A stretch of DNA of 64,000 nucleotides from Gammaproteobacteria bacterium (GCA_032250735.1 JAVVEP010000007.1:1-64000), one strand, 5' to 3'; numbered from the stretch's first letter, positions 51,618 to 61,242 are shown. A program made the numbers and translations. The notes: a model not told the origin generated them from the sequence alone.

Positions 51618-53291
51618 ATGTCAATTCTCTGCTCTAAAATTTCGCGGTTTTATTGCCTGGTGGCTTTGTTGAGTCTGGTTGCCTGTGGCGGCCAAACGGT
51701 TAAACCAGAGGAGACGAATGAGGGGCAGCTGGACACGACAAAAAATACTCCAACAGAGCCGGTAAAAGCGGATGCGGTGAAAGCTGAGCCTGAAGCCGTG
51801 ACGCCGCCGGTGGTCGAAGTGATGCCGCAGCAGATGAGCGAGTCGTCGATTGCGATGGAGGCGATTCCCGCAAAAGATGAACCTCCTGTTGCTGTGGTTG
51901 CAGATGAAACCATAACTGCAGGAGAGACGCCGGCTGTCACCGAGTCCGTACCAGCGGTAGACGTCGCCGATGAAAAGGTGGTTGAAGGCGCTCGGGGCGA
52001 CCCATCCCCTGAAACAAAAGCGGCGCCAGCGACGGCTGAGCGTGCGGGTGCCTCATCCGTGCCGGTATCAAGCGGCCCAAATAATTTTGTGATCACCGTC
52101 GGTGCAAAGCAGGCAGGACATCCGGCCTATGGCAAGGGGCATGCGATGGGATTCCTTGTCGATGGTGTTTCCGGCAAGGAAATCGTGCTTGAGCGTGGCC
52201 AGACCTATGTGTTCGACGTTGATACGGATGCAAAGCATGACGTGTATCTGTCGACCAAGGCCATCGGCTGGGGTAGCGCACCGTATGCGGAGGGCGTGGA
52301 GGGCGACTATACGTATAAGGGCAAGATGGTTTTCAAGCCCGGCAAGGACAGCCCCGATGAGCTCTTTTATGCCTGTCGCAACCACCCCTACATGGGGGCG
52401 ATGATCCATATTGTGGATCCCGGCCAGACCGCTAATGTCGGGCAGCGCCCAGCTACAGATGCCGATGCGAGTGCAGTAAAAGCGGCGCCGCAATCCACGG
52501 TGACAGAGGCGCAGGTCAAGCAAAAGCTGATGTTTGCGGAGATGATGGCCGGCGCCCAGGGCACCAAGCGTGTCATGGCGAGCCAAAATGAAGAGGCCAA
52601 ACAGTTTGTGGTTGACGCAAAACGGCTGGTGACTGAAGGCCATAATAAATCGCAGGCAGGTGCACAGGCCGAGGCACTGGAGATGGCGAATCAGGCATTG
52701 AAGATGTTGAGCGATGCGACGCGCCTGGTGCCGGGTGACGAAGAGCTGGCGCAGTTGGCCGAGAGCTATAAGCACACCCTGGACGAGATCCATGGCTATC
52801 AGCAGTCGTATCAGAATAATGTGAAGAGCCTTGAGAAGAAGGGTGATCTGGCACCGGGCATTAAATATGATGAAAAGGCGTTTGCTGAGACCCTGGCCAG
52901 CGCAGAGGCGTATGCCCAGCAGAAGAATTATGTGCATGCCAATGAATTATTGGCGCAGGCCCAGGCGACAATTACCGGTGCCTTGCATGGCATGCTGGAT
53001 TCCAAAACCCTCGTCTATGACCTCAAGTTTGAAACACCCGCCGATGAATACGAGTATGAAGTAAAGCGTTTCAACAGTTATGAAGAGTTGATTCCGATCG
53101 CCATTGAGGCAAAAAAACCGGCCGCCGGTGCGGTAAAGCTGATGGAAAGCTTTCTGGAAAAGGCGCGCAAACGGCGTGATGAGGCCAGGGAGAAGGCAGA
53201 TGCCGGCGATTATCCGTCCGCTATCGGGATGATGATGCAGGCAACCACAACCGTGCGCCGGGCTTTGCGCATGGTGGGTGTTGCGCAATAA
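51618..53291 (+). CDS. Cupredoxin-domain lipoprotein with helical C-terminus
   Basis: A 557-aa lipoprotein (lipobox LSLVAC, Cys23), an acidic/Pro/Val-rich tether (24-150), and a cupredoxin-like beta domain (about 152-268) with candidate copper ligands His207 (DAKHDVYL), Cys253, His256 and Met259 (FYACRNHPYMGAMIHIV), the C-x2-H-x2-M order of type-1 copper. Residues 290-557 are long helices with tetratricopeptide-like character (EALEMANQALKMLSDATRLV, NYVHANELLAQAQATI). It is placed between cytochrome genes and may pass electrons or bind copper at the cell envelope. I do not recognise the whole domain arrangement. Confidence 0.82.
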   Translation: MSILCSKISRFYCLVALLSLVACGGQTVKPEETNEGQLDTTKNTPTEPVKADAVKAEPEAVTPPVVEVMPQQMSESSIAMEAIPAKDEPPVAVVADETITAGETPAVTESVPAVDVADEKVVEGARGDPSPETKAAPATAERAGASSVPVSSGPNNFVITVGAKQAGHPAYGKGHAMGFLVDGVSGKEIVLERGQTYVFDVDTDAKHDVYLSTKAIGWGSAPYAEGVEGDYTYKGKMVFKPGKDSPDELFYACRNHPYMGAMIHIVDPGQTANVGQRPATDADASAVKAAPQSTVTEAQVKQKLMFAEMMAGAQGTKRVMASQNEEAKQFVVDAKRLVTEGHNKSQAGAQAEALEMANQALKMLSDATRLVPGDEELAQLAESYKHTLDEIHGYQQSYQNNVKSLEKKGDLAPGIKYDEKAFAETLASAEAYAQQKNYVHANELLAQAQATITGALHGMLDSKTLVYDLKFETPADEYEYEVKRFNSYEELIPIAIEAKKPAAGAVKLMESFLEKARKRRDEAREKADAGDYPSAIGMMMQATTTVRRALRMVGVAQ

Positions 53292-53424
53292 TGTCGCATG
53301 ACGGCAACTTAATGTCGGATCAGATTGTCTTTTGGGATACATCGAGAAAATAAGTGAGGCAGGTGCTGTGGGCTGGAGAGGTGGGTACGCAGCAGACTTG
53401 CAGCCAATGCGCGGAATAGAGTTT

Positions 53425-53985
53425 ATGGAATATTTAAAATATAAGGTGTTGGCAGCATTGTTGCTGGCCGGTGTTGTGTTCATTTCCGCTCCGCTATTTG
53501 CCGAAGAGGGCGGAGGTCATTATCAGTTGCATGGTGATGTCGTGCCGATCCCTGAAGATGGTATTCATGATCCGGACAATGATGCGGTCAAAACCCTGCA
53601 GCCGCCCGCAGAAGCAATGCGGGATTTTCCCCGGGATGAACGCGGGGTCATAAACTGGGTAGAGACGCTGGACAGTGGACTGATTGCCCCGCGTACCGGA
53701 CTGACCGGTGATGAAAAAATGCATTCGGTCGATTTCGATGTCATTTTCAAAAATACCGCTTCCATGCCTTATGTGCGCTTCCCCCATCTGCCGCATACGA
53801 AATGGCTCACCTGTAAAAATTGTCATCCGGCTATATTTCTGCCGCAGCGCGGTGGTAATTTTGTCACCATGGCTGCGATCATTGAAGGCGAGTTCTGCGG
53901 TGTATGCCACGGGAAGGTTGCCTTCCCGCCGCTGCAGTGTAACCGGTGTCATAGCGTAGCCCGTGAAAATGTTGGGCTTCGGTAG
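53425..53985 (+). CDS. Exported triheme c7-type cytochrome (paralogue)
   Basis: A 186-aa cytochrome: signal peptide (MEYLKYKVLAALLLAGVVFI, then APLFAEE), PIPEDGIHDPDNDAVKTLQP and NWVETLDSGLIAPR as in the protein at 50805, followed by VRFPHLPHTKWLTCKNCHPA with CKNCH, CGVCH in GEFCGVCHGK, and CNRCH. Three hemes in the c7 pattern. The frame is open to 53332, but ATG 53425 gives a clean signal peptide. Its 3' end overlaps the next gene, so the two are translationally linked. Confidence 0.92.
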   Translation: MEYLKYKVLAALLLAGVVFISAPLFAEEGGGHYQLHGDVVPIPEDGIHDPDNDAVKTLQPPAEAMRDFPRDERGVINWVETLDSGLIAPRTGLTGDEKMHSVDFDVIFKNTASMPYVRFPHLPHTKWLTCKNCHPAIFLPQRGGNFVTMAAIIEGEFCGVCHGKVAFPPLQCNRCHSVARENVGLR

Positions 53986-55036
53986 TCTGCCTGGATTTTA
54001 TTCTGTTCTTCTGTTCATGCTGGCGGTTCCGCTGGCGGCCTGTAGTGTTGCCGAGCTGGAGAAGTTTGCCCTGGAGGGTGAGGCGCTTCAGGCGGCAGAG
54101 CCAAAACGTGATACCGGCTTTTCGCAAAAGGTCGGGGCAAAACTCCTCTCTGCAGAATCCATCATTAAAGGCGGTCGCCGCTCCTATAAGGGGTTTTCCG
54201 GGCAGCTGAACCGGCTGGTGATTGGTGAGGCGGATGAGATCATCTTGCAGCAACCGGTTGCCGTGGGTGGCGTGGGCGGTCTGCTGTATATCGTCGATGC
54301 CGGCCCGAAGCTGGTTTACAAATACGATCTGCTGACCAACGAGATAGAGCCGGTGGGTGAGATTGCCACGCATTTCGCGGGTAATCCCGGCAATATCTAT
54401 GTGGCAAAGGACCGTTCCTTTTATATCGTCGATTCGATCGGCCGAAAGGTGCTGCGGTTTAGTGAGCAGGGCCAGTTGCTGATGACCTTTCAGGATTTGG
54501 CGAATCTCTCACGGCCGATGGATGTTGTGGTCAACGAACAGAGCGGTGATGTCTTCGTGGCCGATGGATCGTTCAGCCATATCGTGGTGTTCAATAGTCT
54601 GGGTAAGGCGACGCGGGCGATTGGCCGGCGTGGTACCGGTCCGGGCCGTTTTCGCGCGATTACCTATATGACCAGCAGCACCGATGGTTTGTATGTGCTG
54701 GACCGGCTGGAATTGCCGGTGCAGGTAATCGACTGGGAGGGCCAGTACCAGTATTCGTTTGGCGAATCCGAATTATCATTCCCCAGTGCTGTGGCGGTCG
54801 ATAGCGATCAACGTGTCTATGTCAGTGACCGTTCCAGCAATGCCATTCAGGTGTATCAAAATGCGCAGTTAATGCTGACCTACGGGGGTGGTGGTTCGGC
54901 ACCTGGGCGTTTTCGTCTGGTAACGAGTATGTGGATAAACAATAATCTGCTTTACGTGGCTGACACCCTCAACCAGCGTGTGCAGGTGCTACGTATCAAT
55001 CCGTCGGCGGCGGTGTTTGAGACGCCAGAGGGTTAG
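53963..55036 (+). CDS. NHL-repeat beta-propeller lipoprotein (2)
   Basis: A 357-aa lipoprotein (LLFMLAVPLAACS, lipidated Cys at about 27) with at least five NHL/propeller repeats (LQQPVAVGGVGGLLYIVDAG, NPGNIYVAKDRSFYIVDSIG, RPMDVVVNEQSGDVFVADGS, FPSAVAVDSDQRVYVSDRSS, NNNLLYVADTLNQRVQVLRI). The start is GTG 53963 or ATG 53969, both within the end of the triheme gene. Likely a scaffold on the inner or outer face of the outer membrane; the role is inferred from context. Confidence 0.9.
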   Translation: MKMLGFGSLPGFYSVLLFMLAVPLAACSVAELEKFALEGEALQAAEPKRDTGFSQKVGAKLLSAESIIKGGRRSYKGFSGQLNRLVIGEADEIILQQPVAVGGVGGLLYIVDAGPKLVYKYDLLTNEIEPVGEIATHFAGNPGNIYVAKDRSFYIVDSIGRKVLRFSEQGQLLMTFQDLANLSRPMDVVVNEQSGDVFVADGSFSHIVVFNSLGKATRAIGRRGTGPGRFRAITYMTSSTDGLYVLDRLELPVQVIDWEGQYQYSFGESELSFPSAVAVDSDQRVYVSDRSSNAIQVYQNAQLMLTYGGGGSAPGRFRLVTSMWINNNLLYVADTLNQRVQVLRINPSAAVFETPEG

Positions 55037-55044
55037 CGCCTACT

Positions 55045-56214
55045 ATGATTGTCACCGCGATGAAGCCTGTAACGTTGAAAAGATGCTCTTTATTAGTGCT
55101 GCTGATTCTGGCCGCGCTGGTAATGGTCGGTTGTGGCGAAACCCGCTACCTGTTGCGCTACGATGCGCCGGAAAAGGAAAGGGTATGGCCGCCCTTGCCG
55201 GACAAACCCCGCTTCAGTTATGTGGGGCAATTGACGGGTGAGGACAACCTCAAGGCGATAGATGATGGGGGTGCCGGCGCCGCCATTGGCAAGTTTTTCC
55301 GGGCCCTGGTCGGCCTTGGTTATGAGCCGGATCGTGCGCGAAACCTGTTGCGCCCGCAGAGCGGTGCGGTCGATGCCCTGGGGCGGGTGTTGGTGACGGA
55401 CGCGGGACGTCAGGCGGTGTTTGTCTTCGATGAAAAACAGGGAAAGATGGCGATCTGGAAAGAGGCGACGGAGAGCCTGAATTTTGTGTCGCCCGTGGGT
55501 GTCGGTGTCGCCAGTAATGGGGATGTGCTGGTGGCGGATGCGGAGCTGCGGCGGATTATCCGTCTGGATGGGGAGGGCAATCCCAAGGCGGATTTTGGCT
55601 TTGGCGATCTGGAGCGCCCCACCGGTCTGGCGATTAATCTGGCCAGCGGTCGCATCTATGTGTCGGATACGGCAGAGCACAATATCAAGGTGTTCAGCGA
55701 TGACGGCACCCTGGTGCAGGTGATAGGCCAGGTGGGCACCGAACCCGGTGAATTTAATGCGCCGACGCACATCAGCTTCGTCGGTGGCAAACTCTACGTT
55801 ACCGATACCTTTAATGCCCGGATACAAGTGATTGACCCGGACGGGAATTTTGTCCGTTCGGCGGGCTCCAGGGGGCTCTATATGGGCAACCTGGTACGGC
55901 CCAAAGGGGTGACTGCCGATAGCGAAGGCAATATTTATATCGTTGAGTCTTTTCACGATTTCTTGTTAGTATATGACCAAGATACGCGGTTTTTACTGCC
56001 CATTGGTGGCACCGGCGATGGCATAGGCCAGTTCTATTTGCCCGCCGGCGTGTGGTCGGATGCACGCAATCGGATCTATGTTGCCGACATGTATAACGGT
56101 CGCGTGGTTATCTTTCAGTATCTTCAGGAAAACCTGCCTGGTGACGCCAATGTCATCAAGGAAGTGAAACTGGGTGGCCAGAGCGAGCCGGGCCCTCAGA
56201 TCGACGTGCAGTGA
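55045..56214 (+). CDS. NHL-repeat beta-propeller lipoprotein (3)
   Basis: A 389-aa lipoprotein (lipobox LVMVGC) whose post-signal motif WPPLPDKPRFSYVGQLTGED matches the protein at 44211. Six NHL repeats follow (RPTGLAINLASGRIYVSDTA, APTHISFVGGKLYVTDTFNA, RPKGVTADSEGNIYIVESFH, LPAGVWSDARNRIYVADMYN). It starts 8 bp after the preceding NHL gene, so the two are one unit. It ends 56 bp before the first 11-heme cytochrome gene, suggesting that the products act together. Confidence 0.91.
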   Translation: MIVTAMKPVTLKRCSLLVLLILAALVMVGCGETRYLLRYDAPEKERVWPPLPDKPRFSYVGQLTGEDNLKAIDDGGAGAAIGKFFRALVGLGYEPDRARNLLRPQSGAVDALGRVLVTDAGRQAVFVFDEKQGKMAIWKEATESLNFVSPVGVGVASNGDVLVADAELRRIIRLDGEGNPKADFGFGDLERPTGLAINLASGRIYVSDTAEHNIKVFSDDGTLVQVIGQVGTEPGEFNAPTHISFVGGKLYVTDTFNARIQVIDPDGNFVRSAGSRGLYMGNLVRPKGVTADSEGNIYIVESFHDFLLVYDQDTRFLLPIGGTGDGIGQFYLPAGVWSDARNRIYVADMYNGRVVIFQYLQENLPGDANVIKEVKLGGQSEPGPQIDVQ

Positions 56215-56270
56215 GCCAGTAAAGATATAAAACGTCGAATGGCCAGTAGTTATCAGTAGTGGGAGTGGCT

Positions 56271-58928
56271 ATGCGAATCAGGAGTTTTGTCGTCACAGGC
56301 AGTGTGGTGTTCGTCGCAGCTGTGCTGTGGAGTTCATCGGCGTCGGCGGCGCGCGTCTCGGATATTCGTAATACCAAACACAACTTTTCCTCCACCGTCA
56401 CGCCGAATATCCTCGGTGGCGGCGATCAGCGGGTGGTGCGCTCACAGAATGAGTCTGAAATCTGTGTTTTCTGCCACACCCCCCACGGCGCCAATCTCGG
56501 CGAGGGCCCGTTATGGAATCGCGAGATCCCTGCGAGTTCCACCTATACGGTCTATGCATCGGGATCGATCGATTCCACCATCCAACAGCCCAATGGTGTC
56601 TCCAAACTGTGTCTTTCCTGTCACGACGGCAGTATCGCCATCGGCAGTGTCCGCAATCGTGCCGGCAGTGGAGGCTTTGGGGCATCTGCCATCACGATGC
56701 AGGGCACCGGCAGTGGTGGCGTCATGGCGCCGGGTGAGGGCTCGACCACGGGTTACACACGTTTTCTTGGCAAGGATCTGACCAATGATCATCCGATCTC
56801 GCTGACCTACAATTCGGCCCTGGTCTCGGCCGATAGAGAGATGCGCAGCCCGACCGAGAATCCGATCCGGGTGCGGGGGTTAACGCCGCGGCCCACCAAA
56901 CAGGACATCCATCTACAGCCGGCGGTGGCGAACAATCCCACCTCGAACACGGGACAGGTACAGTGTGTCAGCTGTCATGACCCGCATATTCGTGATACGA
57001 CCAATGAAAACATCAAATTCCTGCGCCTGAATCGCCTGCAGAAAACACGGCCGGATGGTTCCAATACCTTCCTGCCCGCAACGGATATTATCTGTCTTGC
57101 CTGTCACACCAAGGCGGGCTGGGAGACCTCGGCCCATGCGCAGCCGGCAGTGGCCAACGAGCAATACACCAATGCCGCCGCGGATGTGCGTGAGTTCCCG
57201 CGCGGCACCCAGGTCTGGGAGACCGCCTGCCTGGCCTGTCATGACACCCATACGGTACAGGGTTCGCGGCGTCTGCTGCGCGCGGGCACGGATGCGGGCA
57301 CATTTGCCTCGTCGTCCGGTTACAACATCAAGAATGGCAACGGCAGCCCCGCCATCGAAGAGACCTGTTTTGCCTGCCATTCACCCAATCGCGGCACGCT
57401 GAACGGCCAGGGTGGGACTAGCTTCGAAGTGCCGGATGTCTGGACCGACTTCCAGATGGCGCGCCACATGCCCATCACCACCGCCGAACAGCGAGCCAGC
57501 TTCGAGGTGCACAACATCGGCAACGCGGATGGTCTGACGGGCACCAGTATGGATGGCCTGGGTGCAGACTTCATCGAAGGCCCGAATAACATGGGGCGGG
57601 ATAATGTCAATGACCGCCACGCCGAGTGCACCGATTGCCATAACCCGCACCGGGTGGTGAAGCGTCGATCCTTCACCCAGACCAATGCCAGCGGCGGAAT
57701 GGATGTCGAAGGTACGCATGATCACACTCAGCCGCACACCAATATCGCCTCCGGGGTGTTGCGCGGCATCTGGGGTGTGGAGCCGGTATATGCCAGCGAG
57801 AGTTTCCACGTCGACCCATCGGGCTTCACCATCAAGCGCGGTGAACCCACCAGCACCAGCACCACGGTCGGTAGCGCCTGGGTGACCCGCGAATACCAGG
57901 TGTGCCTCAAGTGTCATTCCAATTTCGCCTTCCCCAATGGCTACGACGGCCCGCCAGCGCTGGGTGGCAGCTCTACCACGCCGTCGGGTACCAACGGCAT
58001 GACGCGCTACACCAACATCGCGCGGGAATACAATTCGCCGTCTGCGCATGCGGGCGAACCCCGCAGTGTAGGGACTGCTGGCGGCGCCAGCTCCAATGCC
58101 AACAACCACCGTTCCTGGCATCCGGTGATGCAGCCCACCCAGCGCACTCCCGCCTCACGCGGTATGGCCAGCGCCAATATCTGGCTGGCGCCGTTCCGCG
58201 CCGTCGGTACCCAGACGATGTATTGCAGTGACTGCCATGGCAGCAACACTGCCAACGGTACGGCGGTGCCCAGTGGCTCACAACCCAATGGCCCGGTGTG
58301 GGGACCGCATGGCTCAAACAATAACTTCCTCCTCAAGGGGCCGTGGAGCGGTGATCGCACTACCGGTACCGGTGTTGGTCAAACCAGTCACCTGTGTTTC
58401 AAGTGCCACGACTTCGCCCAGTATGCCGACCCCAATAACACGGCGCCTCTGGACAGCGGTTTTCAGCTGGGTGCCGATGGTGGCGGTGGTGGCGGTATGG
58501 GAGGTATGGGCGGTGGCGACATGTGCATGGGCGGTGGCGGCATGTGCGGCGGCATGGGCGGCATGGATGGCGGCGGTGGGGTGATGAACAACCTGCACAT
58601 TTTCCACGCCAATCAGGTGACCAATTTCCGCTGCAACCTGTGCCACGTGGCGGTGCCCCATGGCTGGAAGAACAAGAACTTCCTGGTCAACCTCAATGAT
58701 GTGGGCCCCGAGGGTGGGCTCAGTATTGGCACCCAACGGCGTAACGGCACTACCGCCGGTTATGTGAATCAACCTTACTACAACCGCGCCGCGCTAAAAG
58801 TGGCCTCTTTTGCGGCCAGCGGAAACTGGCAGCCCGCGAACTGTGGATCGGTCGGGGCGCCGGGCAACGGGCAAACGGGTGTGGCCTGGATGGCCGGCAG
58901 TACTGAGGCCTGCATGAATGTGCCTTAG
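56271..58928 (+). CDS. Exported 11-heme c-type cytochrome
   Basis: An 885-aa secreted cytochrome with 11 CxxCH motifs: CVFCH, CLSCH, CVSCH, CLACH, CLACH, CFACH, CTDCH, CLKCH, CSDCH, CFKCH and CNLCH. The signal peptide is MRIRSFVVTGSVVFVAAVLW to SASA. The N-terminal module (RNTKHNFSS, CVFCHTPHGAN, NDHPISL, CHDPH) is homologous to the tetraheme protein at 45872. Between the tenth and eleventh hemes is a Gly/Met/Cys-rich insert (DGGGGGGMGGMGGGDMCMGG and following) with extra Cys and Met that could bind metal. The C-terminus has two non-heme Cys (NCGS, EACMN). GGAG precedes ATG 56271. Probably extracellular, given its size, repeat content and paralogue at 61494. Confidence 0.93.
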   Translation: MRIRSFVVTGSVVFVAAVLWSSSASAARVSDIRNTKHNFSSTVTPNILGGGDQRVVRSQNESEICVFCHTPHGANLGEGPLWNREIPASSTYTVYASGSIDSTIQQPNGVSKLCLSCHDGSIAIGSVRNRAGSGGFGASAITMQGTGSGGVMAPGEGSTTGYTRFLGKDLTNDHPISLTYNSALVSADREMRSPTENPIRVRGLTPRPTKQDIHLQPAVANNPTSNTGQVQCVSCHDPHIRDTTNENIKFLRLNRLQKTRPDGSNTFLPATDIICLACHTKAGWETSAHAQPAVANEQYTNAAADVREFPRGTQVWETACLACHDTHTVQGSRRLLRAGTDAGTFASSSGYNIKNGNGSPAIEETCFACHSPNRGTLNGQGGTSFEVPDVWTDFQMARHMPITTAEQRASFEVHNIGNADGLTGTSMDGLGADFIEGPNNMGRDNVNDRHAECTDCHNPHRVVKRRSFTQTNASGGMDVEGTHDHTQPHTNIASGVLRGIWGVEPVYASESFHVDPSGFTIKRGEPTSTSTTVGSAWVTREYQVCLKCHSNFAFPNGYDGPPALGGSSTTPSGTNGMTRYTNIAREYNSPSAHAGEPRSVGTAGGASSNANNHRSWHPVMQPTQRTPASRGMASANIWLAPFRAVGTQTMYCSDCHGSNTANGTAVPSGSQPNGPVWGPHGSNNNFLLKGPWSGDRTTGTGVGQTSHLCFKCHDFAQYADPNNTAPLDSGFQLGADGGGGGGMGGMGGGDMCMGGGGMCGGMGGMDGGGGVMNNLHIFHANQVTNFRCNLCHVAVPHGWKNKNFLVNLNDVGPEGGLSIGTQRRNGTTAGYVNQPYYNRAALKVASFAASGNWQPANCGSVGAPGNGQTGVAWMAGSTEACMNVP

Positions 58929-58961
58929 CCCCCAATAGCACTCAACATGCGTGGTGCGTGA

Positions 58962-58988
58962 TGTGGCCGACGGAGTCCGTTGGCCACA
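58962..58988 (+). terminator. Hairpin after the 11-heme gene
   Basis: TGTGGCCGACGG-AGT-CCGTTGGCCACA, a 12-bp stem, with only a weak T-run after it. A possible terminator or mRNA-stabilising structure. Confidence 0.5.
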
Positions 58989-59124
58989 GTTATTTCCGGG
59001 GTGCGGTTTTCAGCTCCCTGTATCGGGAAAGGCCAGAGTGTGTTGGGTATGTGAGTAGCAACAAACTATGCAGCAACCATGTGTAGTAACCCATGTACCG
59101 AAAAACGATGACGGAGTGGCGGCG

Positions 59125-61242
59125 ATGAGGTCTTTGGACTGTAGGGTCAGGTTGGCCCAGCTGGTAGTAATGACGCTGTTGGTGGTGGCAAGTTTTTCGG
59201 TCGCCGCCACGCCCCGTTTTGCCTATAGCGCCAATTATTTTGGCAGCAGCATCTCGATCTTTCAGGTGGATGCGGCGAGCGGCATGTTGCGACATCTGTC
59301 GCATGTGCCCACCGTCAAGAGCCCCTCAACCGTGTTGCTGCATCCCTCGGGCAGTTTTTTATACGCCGTCTCCCAGGTGACGGATGAGATTGCTATCTAT
59401 CGGGTGGATGCCGGTAGCGGCGCCCTGCGCGAGATTGCCGATTCCCCCATCGCCACGGGGGTGCGCTCGTCGTTTCAGCTGGCGGTATCGCCCGACGGGC
59501 GCCTGCTGTATGTGCCGGGGCGATTTTCCCAGAACCTCATGGTGTTTCGCATCGATCAGCAGAGCGGCGCCCTGTCGGCCCTGCAAGACAACAATTTCCC
59601 CACCCATGGGGATCGGGCGCGGTTTATCAATGCGACGCCCGACGGCCGCAGCGTCTATATCGGCAATACCTTTGCCAACACGATTGCCGCCTATCGGGTG
59701 GACAGTGAGCAGGCAGCGCTCACGCCGGTGGAGGGCATGCCCTTCAAGACGGGGGACGCCCCCCAGGCAATCATGGTGCATCCCTCGGGGAGGTATCTGT
59801 ATGTGGCCAATTGGCGCGATGGCACCGTCTCCGCGATGCAAATCGACCCGGCCAGTGGCGCGCTCCGCCCGGTTCCCGGCAAGCCGGTAGAGGCGGGTAT
59901 CTGGCCCTTTGCCGGTCAGGTGCATCCCTCCGGCCGCTACCTGTATGTGGCCAATTACGGCAGCTCCGATATCTCCGGGTTTCGGATCGACCCGGATACG
60001 GGTGCCCTCTCCGCTTTGCCGGGCATGCCGGCGGCAACCGGCGGCGAAGCGCCATTCACGGTGCAGCTGGATGCCGCCGGCCGGCATGCCTATGCACCTA
60101 ACTACAACAGTATGGACGTGACGGTATTTGATGTGCAGCAGGCTTCAGGGCAGTTGGTGAATCCGCGCCTGCTCTATGGTCGTCCGGGGGTGCGAAAGAT
60201 AGAGATCCTTGAGGGGGCGGCACCGGTTGCGCGCTCGGCCCGGTGGTTGCTACTGGCCGATGCCGAGCGGCGCAGCATCAGCAGTTTTTCGATGCACCCC
60301 GACAGCGGCGAGCTGCAGCTGCGCCACCAGTTGCCGTTGCAGGCGGCGCCCGGAGAGCTGGCCCTACACCCCAGCGGTGAGTGGGCCTTTGTGGGCAACC
60401 CGGAGGCGCGGCGTATCGAGGTGCTGCGCATCGCCGCCGATGGCCGTCTGAGTCAGGAAAAAATCTCCATTGCACTGGAAGGCAGCCTGCGCGATCTGCG
60501 CGTGGACGCCCGCGGTCGCCATCTCTACGCCATCACCCAGGCGCCGAATCAGTACCTGGTGTTCCGGCTGGATATGGAAAAGGCTGACATACGCGAGGTG
60601 GAGAAGCTGACCCTGCCGGCGGACAGCCGGCCGCAGCGTCTGGCCGCGACGCCCGAAGAACGCCTGAGTTTTGTGCTGGATGGCAGCGCTGACCGCGTGT
60701 TTGCCTATCGCTATCTCGACACGGATGGGCCATTGAGCTACGAGCTGACACGCCACGGTTCACCCTTTCCGATGGCGCGGGGGCCGGTCGACCTGGCGGT
60801 CGACCCCACCGGCCGTTATGGTCTGGCGGTCAGCGCCGAGGCCGCGAGCGTCACCAGCTATGCCATGCCGGGGCGCTGGGGGCCACTGAAGGCGGTGCAG
60901 GGCGGCACGGTCCAGGTTGGTGAGCGCCCGCTGGCGCTGAGCATCAGCCCCAATGGCCGCGATGTGTACGTGCTGGACGCCGGCACCCCCCGGATCCACC
61001 TGCTGCAACTGGATGCCCGGGACGGCAGCCTGCGGCCGGGCGCACCGGCAGTGGCCCTGGTGGATCCGCCGGCCGCGCTGCTCGTTGACCCCTCTGGTCG
61101 ATTTGTGTACATTCGCTACGCCTCTCGCAGCGGATTGACTCGCTTCGAGGTCGATGTCGCCCAAGGACGACTGATCCATCCCACGGAAGTATTGAGCGAA
61201 ATGGTGCCCTCGGCACTGGCCTTCAGCGCCACCATCCAATAA
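59125..61242 (+). CDS. Secreted YncE/lactonase-like double beta-propeller
   Basis: A 705-aa exported protein (signal peptide LAQLVVMTLLVVASFSVAAT) made of about 14 propeller blades of the 6-phosphogluconolactonase/YncE type: repeated HPSG.YLYVAN and DP.SGAL text (VHPSGRYLYVANWRDGTVSA, VHPSGRYLYVANYGSSDISG, SPNGRDVYVLDAGTPRIHLL). Two seven-bladed domains joined near residue 365 (ILEGAAPVARSARWLLLADA) are likely. No lactonase catalytic residues can be claimed. GGAGTGG precedes ATG 59125; the frame opens at 59068. It lies between the two 11-heme cytochrome genes, so it probably binds or positions them at the cell surface. Confidence 0.88.
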   Translation: MRSLDCRVRLAQLVVMTLLVVASFSVAATPRFAYSANYFGSSISIFQVDAASGMLRHLSHVPTVKSPSTVLLHPSGSFLYAVSQVTDEIAIYRVDAGSGALREIADSPIATGVRSSFQLAVSPDGRLLYVPGRFSQNLMVFRIDQQSGALSALQDNNFPTHGDRARFINATPDGRSVYIGNTFANTIAAYRVDSEQAALTPVEGMPFKTGDAPQAIMVHPSGRYLYVANWRDGTVSAMQIDPASGALRPVPGKPVEAGIWPFAGQVHPSGRYLYVANYGSSDISGFRIDPDTGALSALPGMPAATGGEAPFTVQLDAAGRHAYAPNYNSMDVTVFDVQQASGQLVNPRLLYGRPGVRKIEILEGAAPVARSARWLLLADAERRSISSFSMHPDSGELQLRHQLPLQAAPGELALHPSGEWAFVGNPEARRIEVLRIAADGRLSQEKISIALEGSLRDLRVDARGRHLYAITQAPNQYLVFRLDMEKADIREVEKLTLPADSRPQRLAATPEERLSFVLDGSADRVFAYRYLDTDGPLSYELTRHGSPFPMARGPVDLAVDPTGRYGLAVSAEAASVTSYAMPGRWGPLKAVQGGTVQVGERPLALSISPNGRDVYVLDAGTPRIHLLQLDARDGSLRPGAPAVALVDPPAALLVDPSGRFVYIRYASRSGLTRFEVDVAQGRLIHPTEVLSEMVPSALAFSATIQ

